NCBI GenBank assembly: GCA_020746995.1
Contig: JAGPXD010000004.1
Location: 4,774,001-4,838,000 of the forward strand
Reading direction: 5' to 3'
DNA length: 64,000 nucleotides
Origin: Plectosphaerella cucumerina
Taxonomy: Eukaryota > Ascomycota > Sordariomycetes > Glomerellales > Plectosphaerellaceae
Made by a program: the position numbers and the translations under genes. Below the pieces are notes generated by a model. That model searched no databases. It was not told the DNA's origin and saw only the letters and a program-made list of their open reading frames with translations. This document shows positions 1-11,100 of the stretch, piece after piece (the first letter of the stretch is position 1; every line of letters begins with the position of its first letter).

Positions 1-2
1 CG

Positions 3-266
3 CTCGTCGTCTACTTCACCGTCATCTTCGCCGCCACGCTGCTCGTCGCGCGTCGCCTCGGCTTCCGCTACGGTCTCGCAAGTACCCAGGCCTTTACAGC
101 CGCCAGCAACAACTTTGAGCTGGCCATTGCCATCGCCGTGGCGTCCTTTGGACCTGACTCGGACGAGGCACTGGCCACCACCGTTGGCCCGCTGATCGAG
201 GTCCCGGTGCTGGTGGGATTGGTCTATGGCGTCAAGTGGTACGCGCGCCGGACAGGCTGGGAGTAG
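3..266 (+). CDS. ACR3: ACR3-family arsenite efflux transporter, C-terminal part (5' end outside window)
   Basis: An open frame enters from the left edge and ends at a TAG. It encodes about 87 residues of hydrophobic, multi-pass sequence. The stretch reading FTAASNNFELAIAIAVA, followed by GPLIEVPVLVGLVY, is the highly conserved C-terminal signature of the bile/arsenite/riboflavin (BART) superfamily member ACR3, which extrudes arsenite across the plasma membrane. Two membrane segments are visible, and the protein ends in a short basic tail (WYARRTGWE). The start and the earlier helices lie outside the window, so completeness cannot be judged. In many fungi ACR3 sits beside arsenate reductase or an ArsH gene, but no such partner is visible here. 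The family call is strong. The substrate is inferred from the family. Confidence 0.85.
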   Translation, partial: LVVYFTVIFAATLLVARRLGFRYGLASTQAFTAASNNFELAIAIAVASFGPDSDEALATTVGPLIEVPVLVGLVYGVKWYARRTGWE

Positions 267-485
267 GCAGTCGAGAGGGAAAGAATTTGGAACTCGGCAT
301 CTGATATAGCAAAGATTGATGTGATCATAATGGTCGAGGTTGGAATAGCGTAATGAAGATGGTGGTGTTGAGCCTGCAGGAACGTGCCAATTGCCCCTGC
401 CAATTGCCCCCGCCCCGCTGCCGGCGCCCCAAGCTCCCGTCTCAAGTCTTGTCGGCCTCTCTTCAACTTCACCTCGTCCAACACC

Positions 486-2531
486 ATGACCGATTGCTTG
501 CCGCATTGCCACTCGTTTCTCTCCACCTTCCGACCGCACTCCTTCGCGTCGCCCTCTACAAGTGTTCCCGACTCCGACTCCGACTTCAATTCCCAACGAA
601 CCCGGCCCGACCACGCTCAATCCCACCCGATGCAACTTCCCCCCGAGCTCGTCGAGCAAGTCCTGCTCCAATGCGTCGCCTCGGGAGACCGCTCCGCGTG
701 TCGCGACATGCGACTGACATGCCGTCTCTTTGATCGCATTCTCAAGCCGCACGTCTGCCGCACCGTTTCCCTCAGCTACCGCCACATCAACCGCTCCGGC
801 ATCCGCCCGCGACCCCGCGTCGAAGCGCTGGATACGGTGGGCGCCGCGGCCAAGGTCCTCAACATCGACATGTCCGTTGTCCGGGACCGGTTGGAGATTG
901 AGATGCTCAAATATGTCCCTGAACTCCGGCGAGTGATGGGACTAGATAACTACAAGAACTTCGAACCCTTGGAGCGAGCGTTTCGCGCTTGCTGCCTCGG
1001 CAAACGCACCTGCGATGAGGAGGAATACCTGCAGACTGTCGGCGACATTCTGCGCCTATGCGACAACATCCGCACGCTGCGCCTCGTCCTGCCGAACCCC
1101 TTCATACCGATCCCCTGCGACGCCCCGACCTACGTCCTCATGAACACGATTGCTGCCTTCGCCGACGCCGCCGAACGCTGCCGCGACGAAAAGATTGAGC
1201 CGGTCCACCTCGTCGAGACCTTGATTATCGAGAACCTCACCAGTCACATAATCAGGCAGCTTTTCAATAACCCCGTCGACATCTCCCAACACCAGAGCGC
1301 CTTCAAGGGTGTGAGGAACCTTGTCCTGGCCCTGCGGGATCCCGAGCTCGTTGAGGAGACGGATCCCAACTACACCCCAAACGAACGGGCACTTCACTTT
1401 TTCTACTTCATCTGCTTCGCCGTCAAGACCGTCGAATCCATCTGCATCGCCCGCGCCGACCACAGCCCGCGGAGCAGCCAAAGACCGCCAATCGCAAAGC
1501 CTAGCGTAACTGTGCAGAAGCCTAGGTTTATGGACATGAGCTTGCCACCGAGACAAGACGTGGTGCGGTCTCAACCAAACCCTGTCATACCAAAGATGAC
1601 GCGTCTTGAGCTCAAGGGCGTGACGATCGAGGCTGGAGGCTTCCTGAGGTACATGGTCACTGCCGCCGGGCCCACCCTGCGGGAGCTGTACCTGGATGCG
1701 GTCGACATGGAGGTTGGACCGTCCGGGTCGCGCAATCTCTGGATCGGCGTTCCCAACCGGCGGCCGCACTCTCTGTTACCGGCGCAGGAATGGGCCCCGT
1801 TCAACCCAGATACTGACCGCCATCCCGAATGGTGGGCTGCGCCCCTCGTCCGTGACCGGTGCCCCCGCCTGGAGATTGTCCGGGCGACGGACCTCTGCTA
1901 TGTCTCGTACAGAGACGATTGGGAAAACCACGACCCAGACTCGGATCCGGGCTTCGACACCAGAGACCCATCGGGTCTCGGCCGCACCATTGCCCAGCGC
2001 TTCGTTGAGGTTGTTCTTGGCTATGAACAACCTGACGCGCCGCCGAACCCGGCTGCCGGCCCCCTCCTCAACGGCCTCGACCTTGACCAGGGAGGGCCCC
2101 ACGACACCATCGACCCTGAGATCGGCGGACACGTCCGGTACTGGCCCTATGACCCGGCCGACGACAGTACATGTTTCGCCAACCTACGGCCCCGGCCCCC
2201 GGGCGCTCTCCGCGCCGAGGACCACGACCTCGTCGCCTACCGGCTCGCGGGCGGCGCCAACACCACGAGCCCCTGGCTGCGCAGCGTCGACGGCGCCTTC
2301 CCCAACGTCGCCGCCGCCACGGACTACCCGGCCGCGGACGCGTGGATCGACAGCCGTCTCGAGGGGCTGCTACGCGAGAGACGAGCAGGTGGCTCGGCCA
2401 GCAACTATCTGCAGCACTACACCTACCTCGCCCGCATGGCACGGGTGAGCAGCGACATGGACGACTTGGAATGGAGGACGCCCCAAAGCGATAGCGAGGA
2501 TGAGTGGGGGAGCGACAACGGGAGCCATTGA
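486..2531 (+). CDS. F-box-like protein of unknown substrate
   Basis: Single-exon gene of 681 residues. The start at 486 sits in a good fungal context (CAACACCATGAC). A downstream Met at 630 directly precedes the F-box-like helix (LPPELVEQVLLQC, then DMRLTCRLFDRILKPHV) and is a possible alternative start. F-box proteins recruit substrates to SCF ubiquitin ligases. After the F-box the protein is leucine-rich and alpha/beta-like, without recognisable WD40 or Kelch repeats, which is common among fungal F-box proteins with degenerate LRR-like C-termini. The last 150 residues are rich in Asp, Gly and Pro and end in an acidic tail. The neighbours (arsenite exporter, cystathionine gamma-lyase) give no functional link. 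The F-box is inferred from pattern only, and the substrate is unknown. Confidence 0.7.
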   Translation: MTDCLPHCHSFLSTFRPHSFASPSTSVPDSDSDFNSQRTRPDHAQSHPMQLPPELVEQVLLQCVASGDRSACRDMRLTCRLFDRILKPHVCRTVSLSYRHINRSGIRPRPRVEALDTVGAAAKVLNIDMSVVRDRLEIEMLKYVPELRRVMGLDNYKNFEPLERAFRACCLGKRTCDEEEYLQTVGDILRLCDNIRTLRLVLPNPFIPIPCDAPTYVLMNTIAAFADAAERCRDEKIEPVHLVETLIIENLTSHIIRQLFNNPVDISQHQSAFKGVRNLVLALRDPELVEETDPNYTPNERALHFFYFICFAVKTVESICIARADHSPRSSQRPPIAKPSVTVQKPRFMDMSLPPRQDVVRSQPNPVIPKMTRLELKGVTIEAGGFLRYMVTAAGPTLRELYLDAVDMEVGPSGSRNLWIGVPNRRPHSLLPAQEWAPFNPDTDRHPEWWAAPLVRDRCPRLEIVRATDLCYVSYRDDWENHDPDSDPGFDTRDPSGLGRTIAQRFVEVVLGYEQPDAPPNPAAGPLLNGLDLDQGGPHDTIDPEIGGHVRYWPYDPADDSTCFANLRPRPPGALRAEDHDLVAYRLAGGANTTSPWLRSVDGAFPNVAAATDYPAADAWIDSRLEGLLRERRAGGSASNYLQHYTYLARMARVSSDMDDLEWRTPQSDSEDEWGSDNGSH

Positions 2532-2952
2532 GATAGTGATGGCGAAGGGAAAGCGACCATGAGGGTGAAAGCAATTGAGGGCTCGACGTCCAAAGCGTCA
2601 GTCTAGAGGTCATCGTAGATGTGCCGTACAAGGAGGCGGTCATCACGGAGTAACGGGCGGCATCTCTGTTTTCACTGGCAAAGCGATATACCCGATAGAG
2701 GTTCAATGCATTGTTCTTTTCGCTGCTAGCGGCCTCACTGGCTGCTTTTCTCTACTATCCCGCCCCAGATTGCATTTTTGGCCTTTTGCCTCAGCTCTGC
2801 CTGCTAAATGTCCGTCCGTCCCATTACCGGTCCGCCGTGAAAGCAACCCAAACTCCGATGGATGCAGTGCCGAACGCGTCGGCGTCATGAAAGCTCCGTA
2901 TTTCCTGTGTTTCCCGCTTCAGCTGTGTAAAAAGCTCCCTTCATCCGTTCCT
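2532..2952. other. Convergent intergenic region
   Basis: This is the 3'-3' gap between the F-box gene and cystathionine gamma-lyase. It holds both 3' UTRs. No RNA gene, repeat or credible coding segment was seen. Confidence 0.5.
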
Positions 2953-4206
2953 CTAGTGCCCGTTGGTCCCGTTGGTGCCGTTGCCGTTCTTCTCCCCCGA
3001 GACGGCGCGCGCCAGGGCCTGGAGGACGTCGCGCTCGAGGTCGGCGGCATCCTCGACACCGCAGCTCATGCGGACGAGGTCGTCAAAGACGCCGACGGCC
3101 TCGCGCTGATCCTTCGGAATGCCGGCGTGGGTCATGCTCGAGGGGACCTCGACAAGGGACTCGACGCCGCCGAGGGACTCTGCGAGGGTGTAGATCTGGG
3201 TGAGCTGGCAGAAGCGCTCGGCGGCGGCGTGACCACCCTGGATGCGGAAGGAGAGCATGCCGCCGCCCATGCCGTCGCGGTGCTGCTTCTTGGCGATGGC
3301 GCGGTGGGGGTGGGAGTCGAGGCCGGGGTAGTTGACGGCGATGACGTGGGGCGAGGCCTCGAGGGCGTGGGCGACGGCGGTGGCGTTGCGGGTGGCCTCG
3401 CGGGCGCGGAGGTGGAGGGTCTTGAGGCCGCGATGGGCGAGCCAGCAGTCGAAGGGGGAGGGGACGGCGCCGATTGCGTTCTGGAGGAAGCCGAGACGCT
3501 CGCGGAGGTCGTCCGAGTTGAAGGCGGCGACGCCCATGACGACGTCGGAGTGGCCGTTGATGTACTTTGTGACGGAGTGGACGACAATGTCGGCGCCGAG
3601 GTCGAGGGGGTTCTGGACGTAGGGGGAGAGGAAGGTGTTGTCGACGACGACCATGATGCCGTGCTTGTGGGCCTGGGTGGCGACGGCGCGGACGTCGACG
3701 AGGCGCAGGGTCGGGTTGGAGGGCGACTCGATCCAGACGAGCTTGGTGGCCGGGGTGATGTGGGCGGAGATGTCGACCTCGATCTCGGGGGTGAAGGTGA
3801 CCTTTACGCCGTGGGCCTTTGCGACCTTTGTGAAGTAGCGGTGGGTGCCGCCGTAAACGTCGGAGACGGAGATGACGTGGGAGCCGGCGGCGAGGGACTG
3901 GAGGACGACGGCGGTGGTGGCCGAGCCGGAGGAGAAGGCCAGGGCGTGCTTGGCGTGCTCGAGGGCAGCGATGGCGCGCTCAAAGTTGTCGCGGTTCGGG
4001 TTGGCGGCGCGGGAGTACTCGTACTCGCCGACGGGGACGCCGACCGAGGACTGGGCAAAGGTCGTGGAGAGGGAGATTGCCTCGATGACGGCGCCGGTGA
4101 CGGGATCCTTGGGGCTTCCGGCGTGGACGGCGAGGGTGCCGAACGCGTGGGCCGGCGAGGGCGCGCGCGGCGGCGTCTCGATGGGGTACTCTGCGGGGAC
4201 GGTCAT
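2953..4206 (-). CDS. cys3: Cystathionine gamma-lyase (PLP-dependent transsulfuration enzyme)
   Basis: Intron-less, 417 residues, the usual length of the family. It belongs to the Cys/Met-metabolism PLP enzymes, which in the cytosol cleave cystathionine to cysteine, 2-oxobutyrate and ammonia (reverse transsulfuration). Visible signatures are YSRAANPNRDNFE near the N-terminus (residues about 64-76), the SSGSATT phosphate-binding turn, ESPSNPTLRLVD (about 160-171), the VVVDNTF segment, and the PLP-binding Lys214 in SVTKYINGHSD. The C-terminal RMSCGVEDAADLERD motif matches the lyase subfamily. The tail ends in Gly/Asn repeats (NGNGTNGTNGH), probably disordered. Cystathionine gamma-synthase is the main alternative. 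The length and the motif set favour the lyase. The leader just upstream is a long pyrimidine-rich tract on the coding strand, typical of strongly expressed fungal genes. A CYS3-type site lies about 1.06 kb upstream. Confidence 0.9.
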   Translation of the reverse strand: MTVPAEYPIETPPRAPSPAHAFGTLAVHAGSPKDPVTGAVIEAISLSTTFAQSSVGVPVGEYEYSRAANPNRDNFERAIAALEHAKHALAFSSGSATTAVVLQSLAAGSHVISVSDVYGGTHRYFTKVAKAHGVKVTFTPEIEVDISAHITPATKLVWIESPSNPTLRLVDVRAVATQAHKHGIMVVVDNTFLSPYVQNPLDLGADIVVHSVTKYINGHSDVVMGVAAFNSDDLRERLGFLQNAIGAVPSPFDCWLAHRGLKTLHLRAREATRNATAVAHALEASPHVIAVNYPGLDSHPHRAIAKKQHRDGMGGGMLSFRIQGGHAAAERFCQLTQIYTLAESLGGVESLVEVPSSMTHAGIPKDQREAVGVFDDLVRMSCGVEDAADLERDVLQALARAVSGEKNGNGTNGTNGH

Positions 4207-6140
4207 TTTGGGGGAGGAAGTAGAGGTGAGGGTAGAGATTGAGGTGAAGGTGAAGAAAGGAAGAGGTGAGGGAGGGTGTAGGTGAAGAGCTTGAGCTGAG
4301 TTGAGGGAGGGGAAGATTGAAGACGGCGGGGTTGCGTTGCGGCAGGTGCTCGATTCAAGGGCGCTCTCTCGTAATTATATGGTAACTGCCTGAATACCAA
4401 CGGCCACGCGCCCTATCGCCGACTGCTGTATAAGCAAAGCGGGCGTTCTTCTTGAAGAGGGAGGTCCTTGCTTGCTCGGCTTTTTTTCCCTTCGGTGCAG
4501 CCGCAGCTGCCCGCGGCGTTGATGACGACCCCTCCATCGCGCCAGCGCCCAGGTACTTGCGTCCGCCCCGGGCCCCCTGCGGAAACACAGGTACCGGGCT
4601 CCCGGGAAGGGTAGGCGGAGGGGTACCTCTCGCCGAGCCCCTCTCTTGCTGGGCGGCCCCGCAGAGAGCCGCCGCCCCTCCTTGTCACTTTTTTTTTTCT
4701 TCGAGGTTGCTTCGCGTCGGTCGGTCGGTAGGCGTCCTCTGGCGCCGGATCAAGCTCGATCACGCAATCCCGTGTGTGACCCGTAATGAGTCAAGCCAGC
4801 GATTCCAGTGGCAGCATATTGCCCTCGAGAACATATTTGGTGCTGACCTTTTGGTATGGCCGGAGAGATTACCTCGAGGCTTGTTTCAGCCCGTGATGCC
4901 GTGATCTGATCACACCTCTTTCTGCTGTTCGTTCCTTCGTAAAACTGAGGCACCCTCCGACTCACCGCCTGGCTCCGGGCGCGGTCGGGGGTTGCGAATC
5001 CCGGCTTCGACTGACGCCATCGACGGTGACACAAGGGAGGCAACAGAAGCAAAGGGCGTGCCTGTCGATGACAAAGGCGCCATCTGTACGAATTTGCGTG
5101 GTAATCGCACTTCGAGTCACTTCGAGTCTTCGGACGCCCTTCCGCATTCAAATTCGGCTGCCTCTTCCAACGTCGCGACATGACGCCGCCTGATGAGAAA
5201 TCCATGGCCCCTGGCCTCCCGTCGCCGTCACCTACCGCAACGGGTAGCGCGGCGGCGCCCAGTGGGTGATGGTGCCATGTCCCCGAGGGCAGGTCGATTT
5301 GCAGTGCGGCCGCCCCCGGGACGTGATTTTTCTAGAAGCCCCGCATCCTTCTACGCTGACATATCCCCGTCGCCGATCCGAGGCACCACGCTGCGCTGCA
5401 GTGAAGGGGCACACATGACGACTGTCAGCCTCGGGTCATGTGGGCCTCTGGGCATGGCATTTCACAATCGCATCAGGGCGAGATGCGGCACGGTATGTCT
5501 TCCTGGGCGGTGAGCATAGGTCTTGCTTTTCTGAATGGCGAATACTGGGCAGATGGTGAATGGACGTACTGGATAGCTTGAGTTTGTTGCATCTGGGCTA
5601 AAGTCCGATCACGACATCTTGATGACGACACGATTTGTCGAGCTCAGCATTGGCAGCTGCAGGCGCAGTACGTAGAATCGTTTACCTATGACATTTTGAG
5701 GAGGTCATTCTTATGGCGTTTTGAACTTCAAATGGCATCAATTGGTGATGCTAAGAGATCTTGGTCCTGTTCCTACTTTTGATTGTTGGCTGTCGAGGAT
5801 ATGGGAAACTAGAGCAAAGATGCAGGACTACCAAAAATTGCACACACCAACACAACACCCCAATTGAGATAGTATCAGCATGAATTAGATACTGAAGCTC
5901 GGGTAAACCTGTAGACATCGATTTTGACCTGGGACCTGCTACATAGCCTCCAACAACTGCGACAACACTCAGTACTGCAGGACATCGCAATGCCCCTTCC
6001 TGTTCCGTCGATGCTTCAAGTTGCTCAGCTGCCTTCAGTGACGCGTACTACACAAGTCAAGACCAAAGAAACACATCTCCCACCCACCACTGTGCTCGCC
6101 CGGCGTATGCGCCTGTCCCGGGAAGAAGCCATCCGACGCA
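4207..6140. other. Long intergenic / upstream region of cystathionine gamma-lyase
   Basis: About 1.9 kb without a credible gene. The first 110 bp are a purine-rich tract on the + strand, i.e. a CT-rich leader for the minus-strand lyase gene. A poly-T/TTC tract lies near 4688-4704. Several short open frames exist but have no protein-like composition in any frame. A CYS3-like site is listed separately. Confidence 0.5.
5269..5278. promoter_or_regulatory. CYS3/MetR-type consensus site
   Basis: The decamer ATGGTGCCAT matches the published Neurospora CYS3 bZIP consensus ATGRYRYCAT exactly and is palindromic. It lies about 1.06 kb upstream of cystathionine gamma-lyase, a known target class of CYS3/MetR sulfur regulators. 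One match is expected by chance in roughly 65 kb, so function is only suggested by position. Confidence 0.3.
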
Positions 6141-6840
6141 GTGCCTCCTTCGGTGCCTGCCTTTCACCAGTCCAGTCGACATCTCCCCACCATCACCATG
6201 GCTTCGCCCTCTCGCTCGGCCGACGAAGATGACCCGTCGGCCGACTTCCTTATGCTCCCTTCTAGAGCCGCATCAACCGGGAAGAAGACGACCCGCTCCC
6301 CTCCTCCGCGCCGTTGTTCCCGTCATCGCCGGTCGGGCCCGGGGTGGGAATCACGCCGGATACTTGCACCAGCCACATGCCCCGTGCCACAAACCGACAC
6401 CCCGCGTGCTTCCCGCCCAATCGGAAACCCAAATTCCAGACCCATCCCTCCCTTCTCCCATCCAATGACCACCCCCAACGTTGTCATCTCCTGTGGCGTC
6501 GTCCATCCTCGGGCAATCACAAGACAGGGACCCCTGGACCGATCGGGAAATGGTGGCTATGCATGGCGCCCCGCCTCGGGGCCGACGTTCGATCCTCCGC
6601 GTCCCGTCTTCCCCCAAGTTCCATTCTCCCACCGCCTCAAAGTCGACCATCTCCAACGACCGCCCGACGACAACCCACCAGAGGCATCGCCAGCCTGCCT
6701 CCGACGCGCCTACAAGAATCAGCTGGCCGCCGTCCCCCGAACCTAGCATCTCGGCCATGCACCCTGGCCCCCGTCATCTGCGCTTTCGAACTCGGAACAC
6801 GCCCGGTTCGGCTCCCTCCGCGACACCGCCCCCCTGATCA
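6141..6840 (+). pseudogene. Possible decayed Ser/Pro-rich coding relic (frame switches)
   Basis: Protein-like, Ser/Pro-rich sequence runs on the + strand but moves between all three frames. It begins as MASPSRSADEDDPSADFLM (ATG at 6199). It continues in a second frame as REEDDPLPSSAPLFPSSP from about 6279, then in a third frame as GQSQDRDPWTDREMVAMHG and APPRGRRSILRVPSSPK until a stop near 6838. No GT/AG pair explains the switches. Either the gene has lost its frame, or the similarity to coding sequence is compositional. It lies directly upstream of the Zn2Cys6 gene and could also be that gene's long 5' leader. Function unknown. Confidence 0.3.
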
Positions 6841-6921
6841 GACGCGCCGGACGTCCTAGCCCTCGAGCCCCTCACCTAGTTCAACCCTAGGCAACGGCAT
6901 ACAACTTGGACGTTCAGAATC

Positions 6922-8447
6922 ATGCCTCCCAGACGGTCACACAAGAAGTCGAGAGCAGGGTGTAGGAGGTGCAAGTCACGGAAGATCAAGGTTGGTCTCT
7001 ATTCGTCAATCCATAACGCCCGCTGACCACCCAGTGCGACGAGGTCCACCCGCGATGCGGCAATTGCGTCAAGCACGGCGTGGGCTGCGACTTTGAGAAC
7101 CCCGATGCCGACGACATGAGCGTCGTCACCACCACCAGCAGCAGCACATCCACCCATGGCCCTCCACGGCCACCCTCCGACGCGGCTTCAACACCGCCGA
7201 CGCTGCAATTTGACTTTAACCTCCTGGCCGCGACACCCAAGGCTGCCACACCAAGAGCCGCCTCGGCGTCGCCGGCGACGCCCTCGGCATTCCTCTCGCC
7301 ATCTACACCCCTCTACACAAACCCCTCGACTGCCCCCATCGGCACTCGATCACCGACGAACCGCCTCCTCGAGCTACGGCTCATGCACCAGTACACCTCC
7401 ATGACGTCGCGCACCCTCGTGCTCAACTCATCCGTCACCGACGACACCTGGCAGAACGTAGTGCCCCGTCTTGCCTGCAGCGGCGCAAACTATCTAGCCG
7501 ATGCCATGCTTGCCGTCGCCGCCTTGCACCTGCGTTCCCTCAACCCAGATGACAAGGAGCTCACGCGCGCCTCACATGCCTACATGGCCTCATCCCTCAA
7601 GGCATACTGCGCCTCCCTTAACGCTGGCATCAACGAGCACAACGCCGAGCCTCTGTTCCTCACCTCAACCCTCATCTCCTTTCAGTCCAGCGCATCGCGC
7701 ATCTTCATCCGTGACGACGCTGACCCGCGAGACCTCGCCTCGGCCTACACTCTTCCGCTGGCCTGGTTCCACGCTTTCCAGGGCGTCAAGACGGTTGTTG
7801 CCTCGTCATGGCCCTGGATCCGCAACAGCGGTGCTGTTCTCTCCATCATCGAGTCCCAGCCCGTCCTGCAGCTTGACATGCAGGGCGACGCACCGACCTC
7901 CTTCTTCGGCCATTTGCTCGACGACCTTGACGAGGAGCTGCAGAAGGAGGAACCAGCACAGGCGCATACGACTCGCCAGTCGTATGAGCATGCTGTCGCC
8001 GTCTTGAACTGGGCACATAAGCTGCCACATCGCGGGGCGGCACTGGCCTTCCCGGCTACCGTGTCGCGTCGCTTCCTGACCCTCCTTGAGGAACGCCGCC
8101 CACGCGCTCTTGCCACCCTCGCCTGCTTCTTTGCCCTGCTCAAGAGCATCGAGTCGGTCTGGTGGTTGCAAGGCGCCGCCCGCCGTGAGGTCATGGGTAT
8201 CGTTTCTCAATTCGAAGCCGCGAGTCCCTGGTGGTCGCACCTAGAATGGCCCGTGCGCATCGCTCTCTACGACGGCGCCGTCATCCCGCCTGACGTCTGG
8301 GGCTCCGACTGGGTGGCCGAGGAGAGCAAGACCGACAAGGGGCCCTTCCAGCTGGGCGAGACATTTGTTAATCATATTGAAATTTTGGCGGGCATGGTAC
8401 CTGATCCGCAGGACTTGCCCTTCCCTGCGGACATGGTGCTTGGGTAG
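6922..8447 (+). CDS. Zn(II)2Cys6 transcription factor, sterol-uptake-control (UPC2)-like
   Basis: Two exons (6922-6990, 7035-8447) give 493 residues. The 44-bp intron splits the zinc cluster and is supported by a CTGAC branch point and exact frame continuity, although its donor (GTTGGT) is weak. The spliced N-terminus carries the binuclear cluster Cys-X2-Cys-X6-Cys-X6-Cys-X2-Cys-X6-Cys (GCRRCKSRKIK joined to CDEVHPRCGNCVKHGVGC). A Ser/Thr/Pro-rich linker follows, then an all-helical regulatory region starting at about residue 130 (LLELRLMHQYTSMTSRTLV). That layout is typical of UPC2/ECM22-like fungal activators, which control sterol or lipid genes. The specific target is inferred only from layout. 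It is a nuclear DNA-binding protein. Confidence 0.85.
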
Positions 8448-8939
8448 AAAGAGGCATGGGACATCTGAAGGCGGCAATGTGTATGGATTTGGTATAGGTA
8501 TCATGACACCTGGCAGGGACCAGCTGGCGTTACATTTGGCGTTGAATATGGACGGTGGATTAATTGGCATCAGATCATCGGCAGCAAACAGACCGATCAA
8601 AGAGACATGAGTTGACCTTGTCTTCCCCGATTGACCAGTGACGCTCACCGACACACCGAACCCCGCTGCCAAAGACGTCACCGACCAGAGTGACGCTCAC
8701 CGACGCGCCACCCCGCCCGCCCCACCCATTCACCCCAGCACGTGACCTGGCCAAAAATTATCTGTGGAGGGTTCACTTACCCTACCGAAAATCTCAGCGG
8801 GCCTCCTCATTCGACCCTCGCCAAAGCAGCGCTCCGCCAGACTACCGTCAAACCAGGTCAACCTCAACGCCAAATCCAGCCTTCGCTTCTCGATCCCGCA
8901 CGTCGACAAGCGAACCTCCGAACCTCACCAACCGCAATC
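8448..8939. other. Intergenic region; promoter of ribosomal protein S15
   Basis: 492 bp. It contains two near-identical 13-bp copies of a GTGACGCTCACCG motif (about 8638-8650 and 8690-8702), both in the S15 promoter half. No gene was seen. Confidence 0.4.
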
Positions 8940-9663
<724 letters not shown>

Positions 9664-10503
9664 GCGAGAGACACGAGGTGCGGGTGGTTTGATGACGTGG
9701 TTCATGGTCCTGCCGACGATTTCGAGTGGGAAAAGACAAAAGGGTTTCTTTCTGCATCACACGGGATCATCACAAACAATAGGCGAAACGGGGACTTGGT
9801 CATGATAGCGCGCGGCCTGAGCAGCCGGCCGCTGTCTCGTTGATTCGGCAGGGATAGTGAAAATGCATCGCTGCCCGTTCATTTGGAGCGTATTGTGCTG
9901 TGATGTGATGCATTGTTGGAGGGGCTGCGGGCACCCGTATCTGTGCCAGTTGTCACTGATGGATTCTTCCGCCCCTCGTTTACCTAGCTGAGGGGCCGCC
10001 CTCAATGCCCTACGTGGATGTCACGGTTCATCTATGACCCGCATAATTTTCGGTCGGCAAAGGAAGAGACGGCCCGATGGGGGGCTGTCCAACGGTATGC
10101 TTAGACACACGAAGGTGTTGTGGCATTGAGACTATTGTCTCATTGACAGTCGTCACTGCGATGATTACCTGTCAGATATGAGGAGACTGAGGCCACCGTC
10201 TAACTTGATTCACCAGGCCTCAATTGCTCAACTGAGTCTTGCCGTTCCGCCAAGGCATTCCACGTGACCTACCATCAAGCATGCATTGATGCTTCCGTTG
10301 ATGCCTCGGATATCGAACAGAGCGGAACGGACAAAGGAGCGAAGGGACGTCAGACCAAGTGCCCCCGTCCATCGACATCCATCACGAAGCGCCTTGAGTA
10401 CAAATGGAATATGCCTTGCTATCTGCTGGGACTCTAGGTACTCTCCAGCACGGCCGGTGCGTCACCGCCCGTATCATACATCCATATCGCCGTCCACACC
10501 AAT
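9664..10503. other. Convergent intergenic region
   Basis: 840 bp between the 3' ends of S15 and the complex I subunit gene. It contains the two 3' UTRs. No RNA gene, repeat array or coding segment was recognised. Confidence 0.45.
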
Positions 10504-11100
10504 CTATGCCCTCCTCTCCTTGATAGCCTCCTGCTCCAGGTGCTGCTTGCGGTAGTGCTCGACGACGTGGTCCATGTTGGCAATGTGACCGGCGGGGATG
10601 TTGCGGGCGGCGTGGTTGTGAACGGCTCTGTTCCATGTCAGCGATGCGTCCATGTAGGGGACTCGATGTTACGCACTCAGGGAAGCGCAGGTCGACGTCG
10701 CGGTTGACGGGCGCGTGCAGGAAGAGGGCGCGATCGAAACCGGCCTGCTCAATGGCCTTTGTGTGAAGGTGGGAGCGCTCGGCCCACTCCTCCTGCCACG
10801 AGTGGTACTCGTGAATCTTGCGCGTGAGCCACGGGGCCTTGCCGTCCTTGTCGGGCGTCGAGAGGTTGTAGACGAGAGCGAAGGCCGGGATGACGGCAAC
10901 GGTACCCCAGAAGCCGGCCTGTGAGGTGTCAGCGGGGGCAATTGACGGCAGCGGAGGCGGGCACGTACGCCAATTGACTCGTTGACAGGCTCAACGTGGT
11001 GGTGGTGATGGTCGTGGGCGTGACGCCGCGGCGCCTGGCGCAGGCCGGCGGCCTGGGTCTGGCGGGCGATGCAGGCGCCTCGGGTACGGATGGCCTGCAT
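10504..11100 (-). CDS. Probable NADH:ubiquinone oxidoreductase (complex I) accessory subunit, 17.8-kDa type
   Basis: Three exons (10969-11100, 10677-10918, 10504-10627 on the minus strand) give 165 residues. The N-terminus (MQAIRTRGACIARQTQAAG, then a basic stretch) looks like a mitochondrial presequence, followed by a His-rich segment (HDHHHHHVEPVNESIG). The body has one hydrophobic stretch (WGTVAVIPAFALVYNLS) and then a charged region with PWLTRKIHEYHSWQEEWAER, HTKAIEQAGFDRALFL and VDLRFPE. This order resembles the fungal 17.8-kDa complex I subunit of the inner mitochondrial membrane, as I recall that family. Splice junctions are supported by GTACGT and GTGCGT donors and by frame continuity. 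It shares a 563-bp divergent promoter region with SIL1. The mitochondrial membrane call is firm. The exact subunit identity is from memory of the family. Confidence 0.7.

Noticed and set aside
2575..4242. 555-codon open frame on the + strand, antisense to cystathionine gamma-lyase
   Set aside because: Val/Gly/Asp-rich shadow of a GC-rich gene on the other strand. No domain, and the minus-strand enzyme is unmistakable.
4413..5513. Several 60-150-codon frames upstream of cystathionine gamma-lyase
   Set aside because: Low-complexity translation in every frame and no splice-supported continuation.
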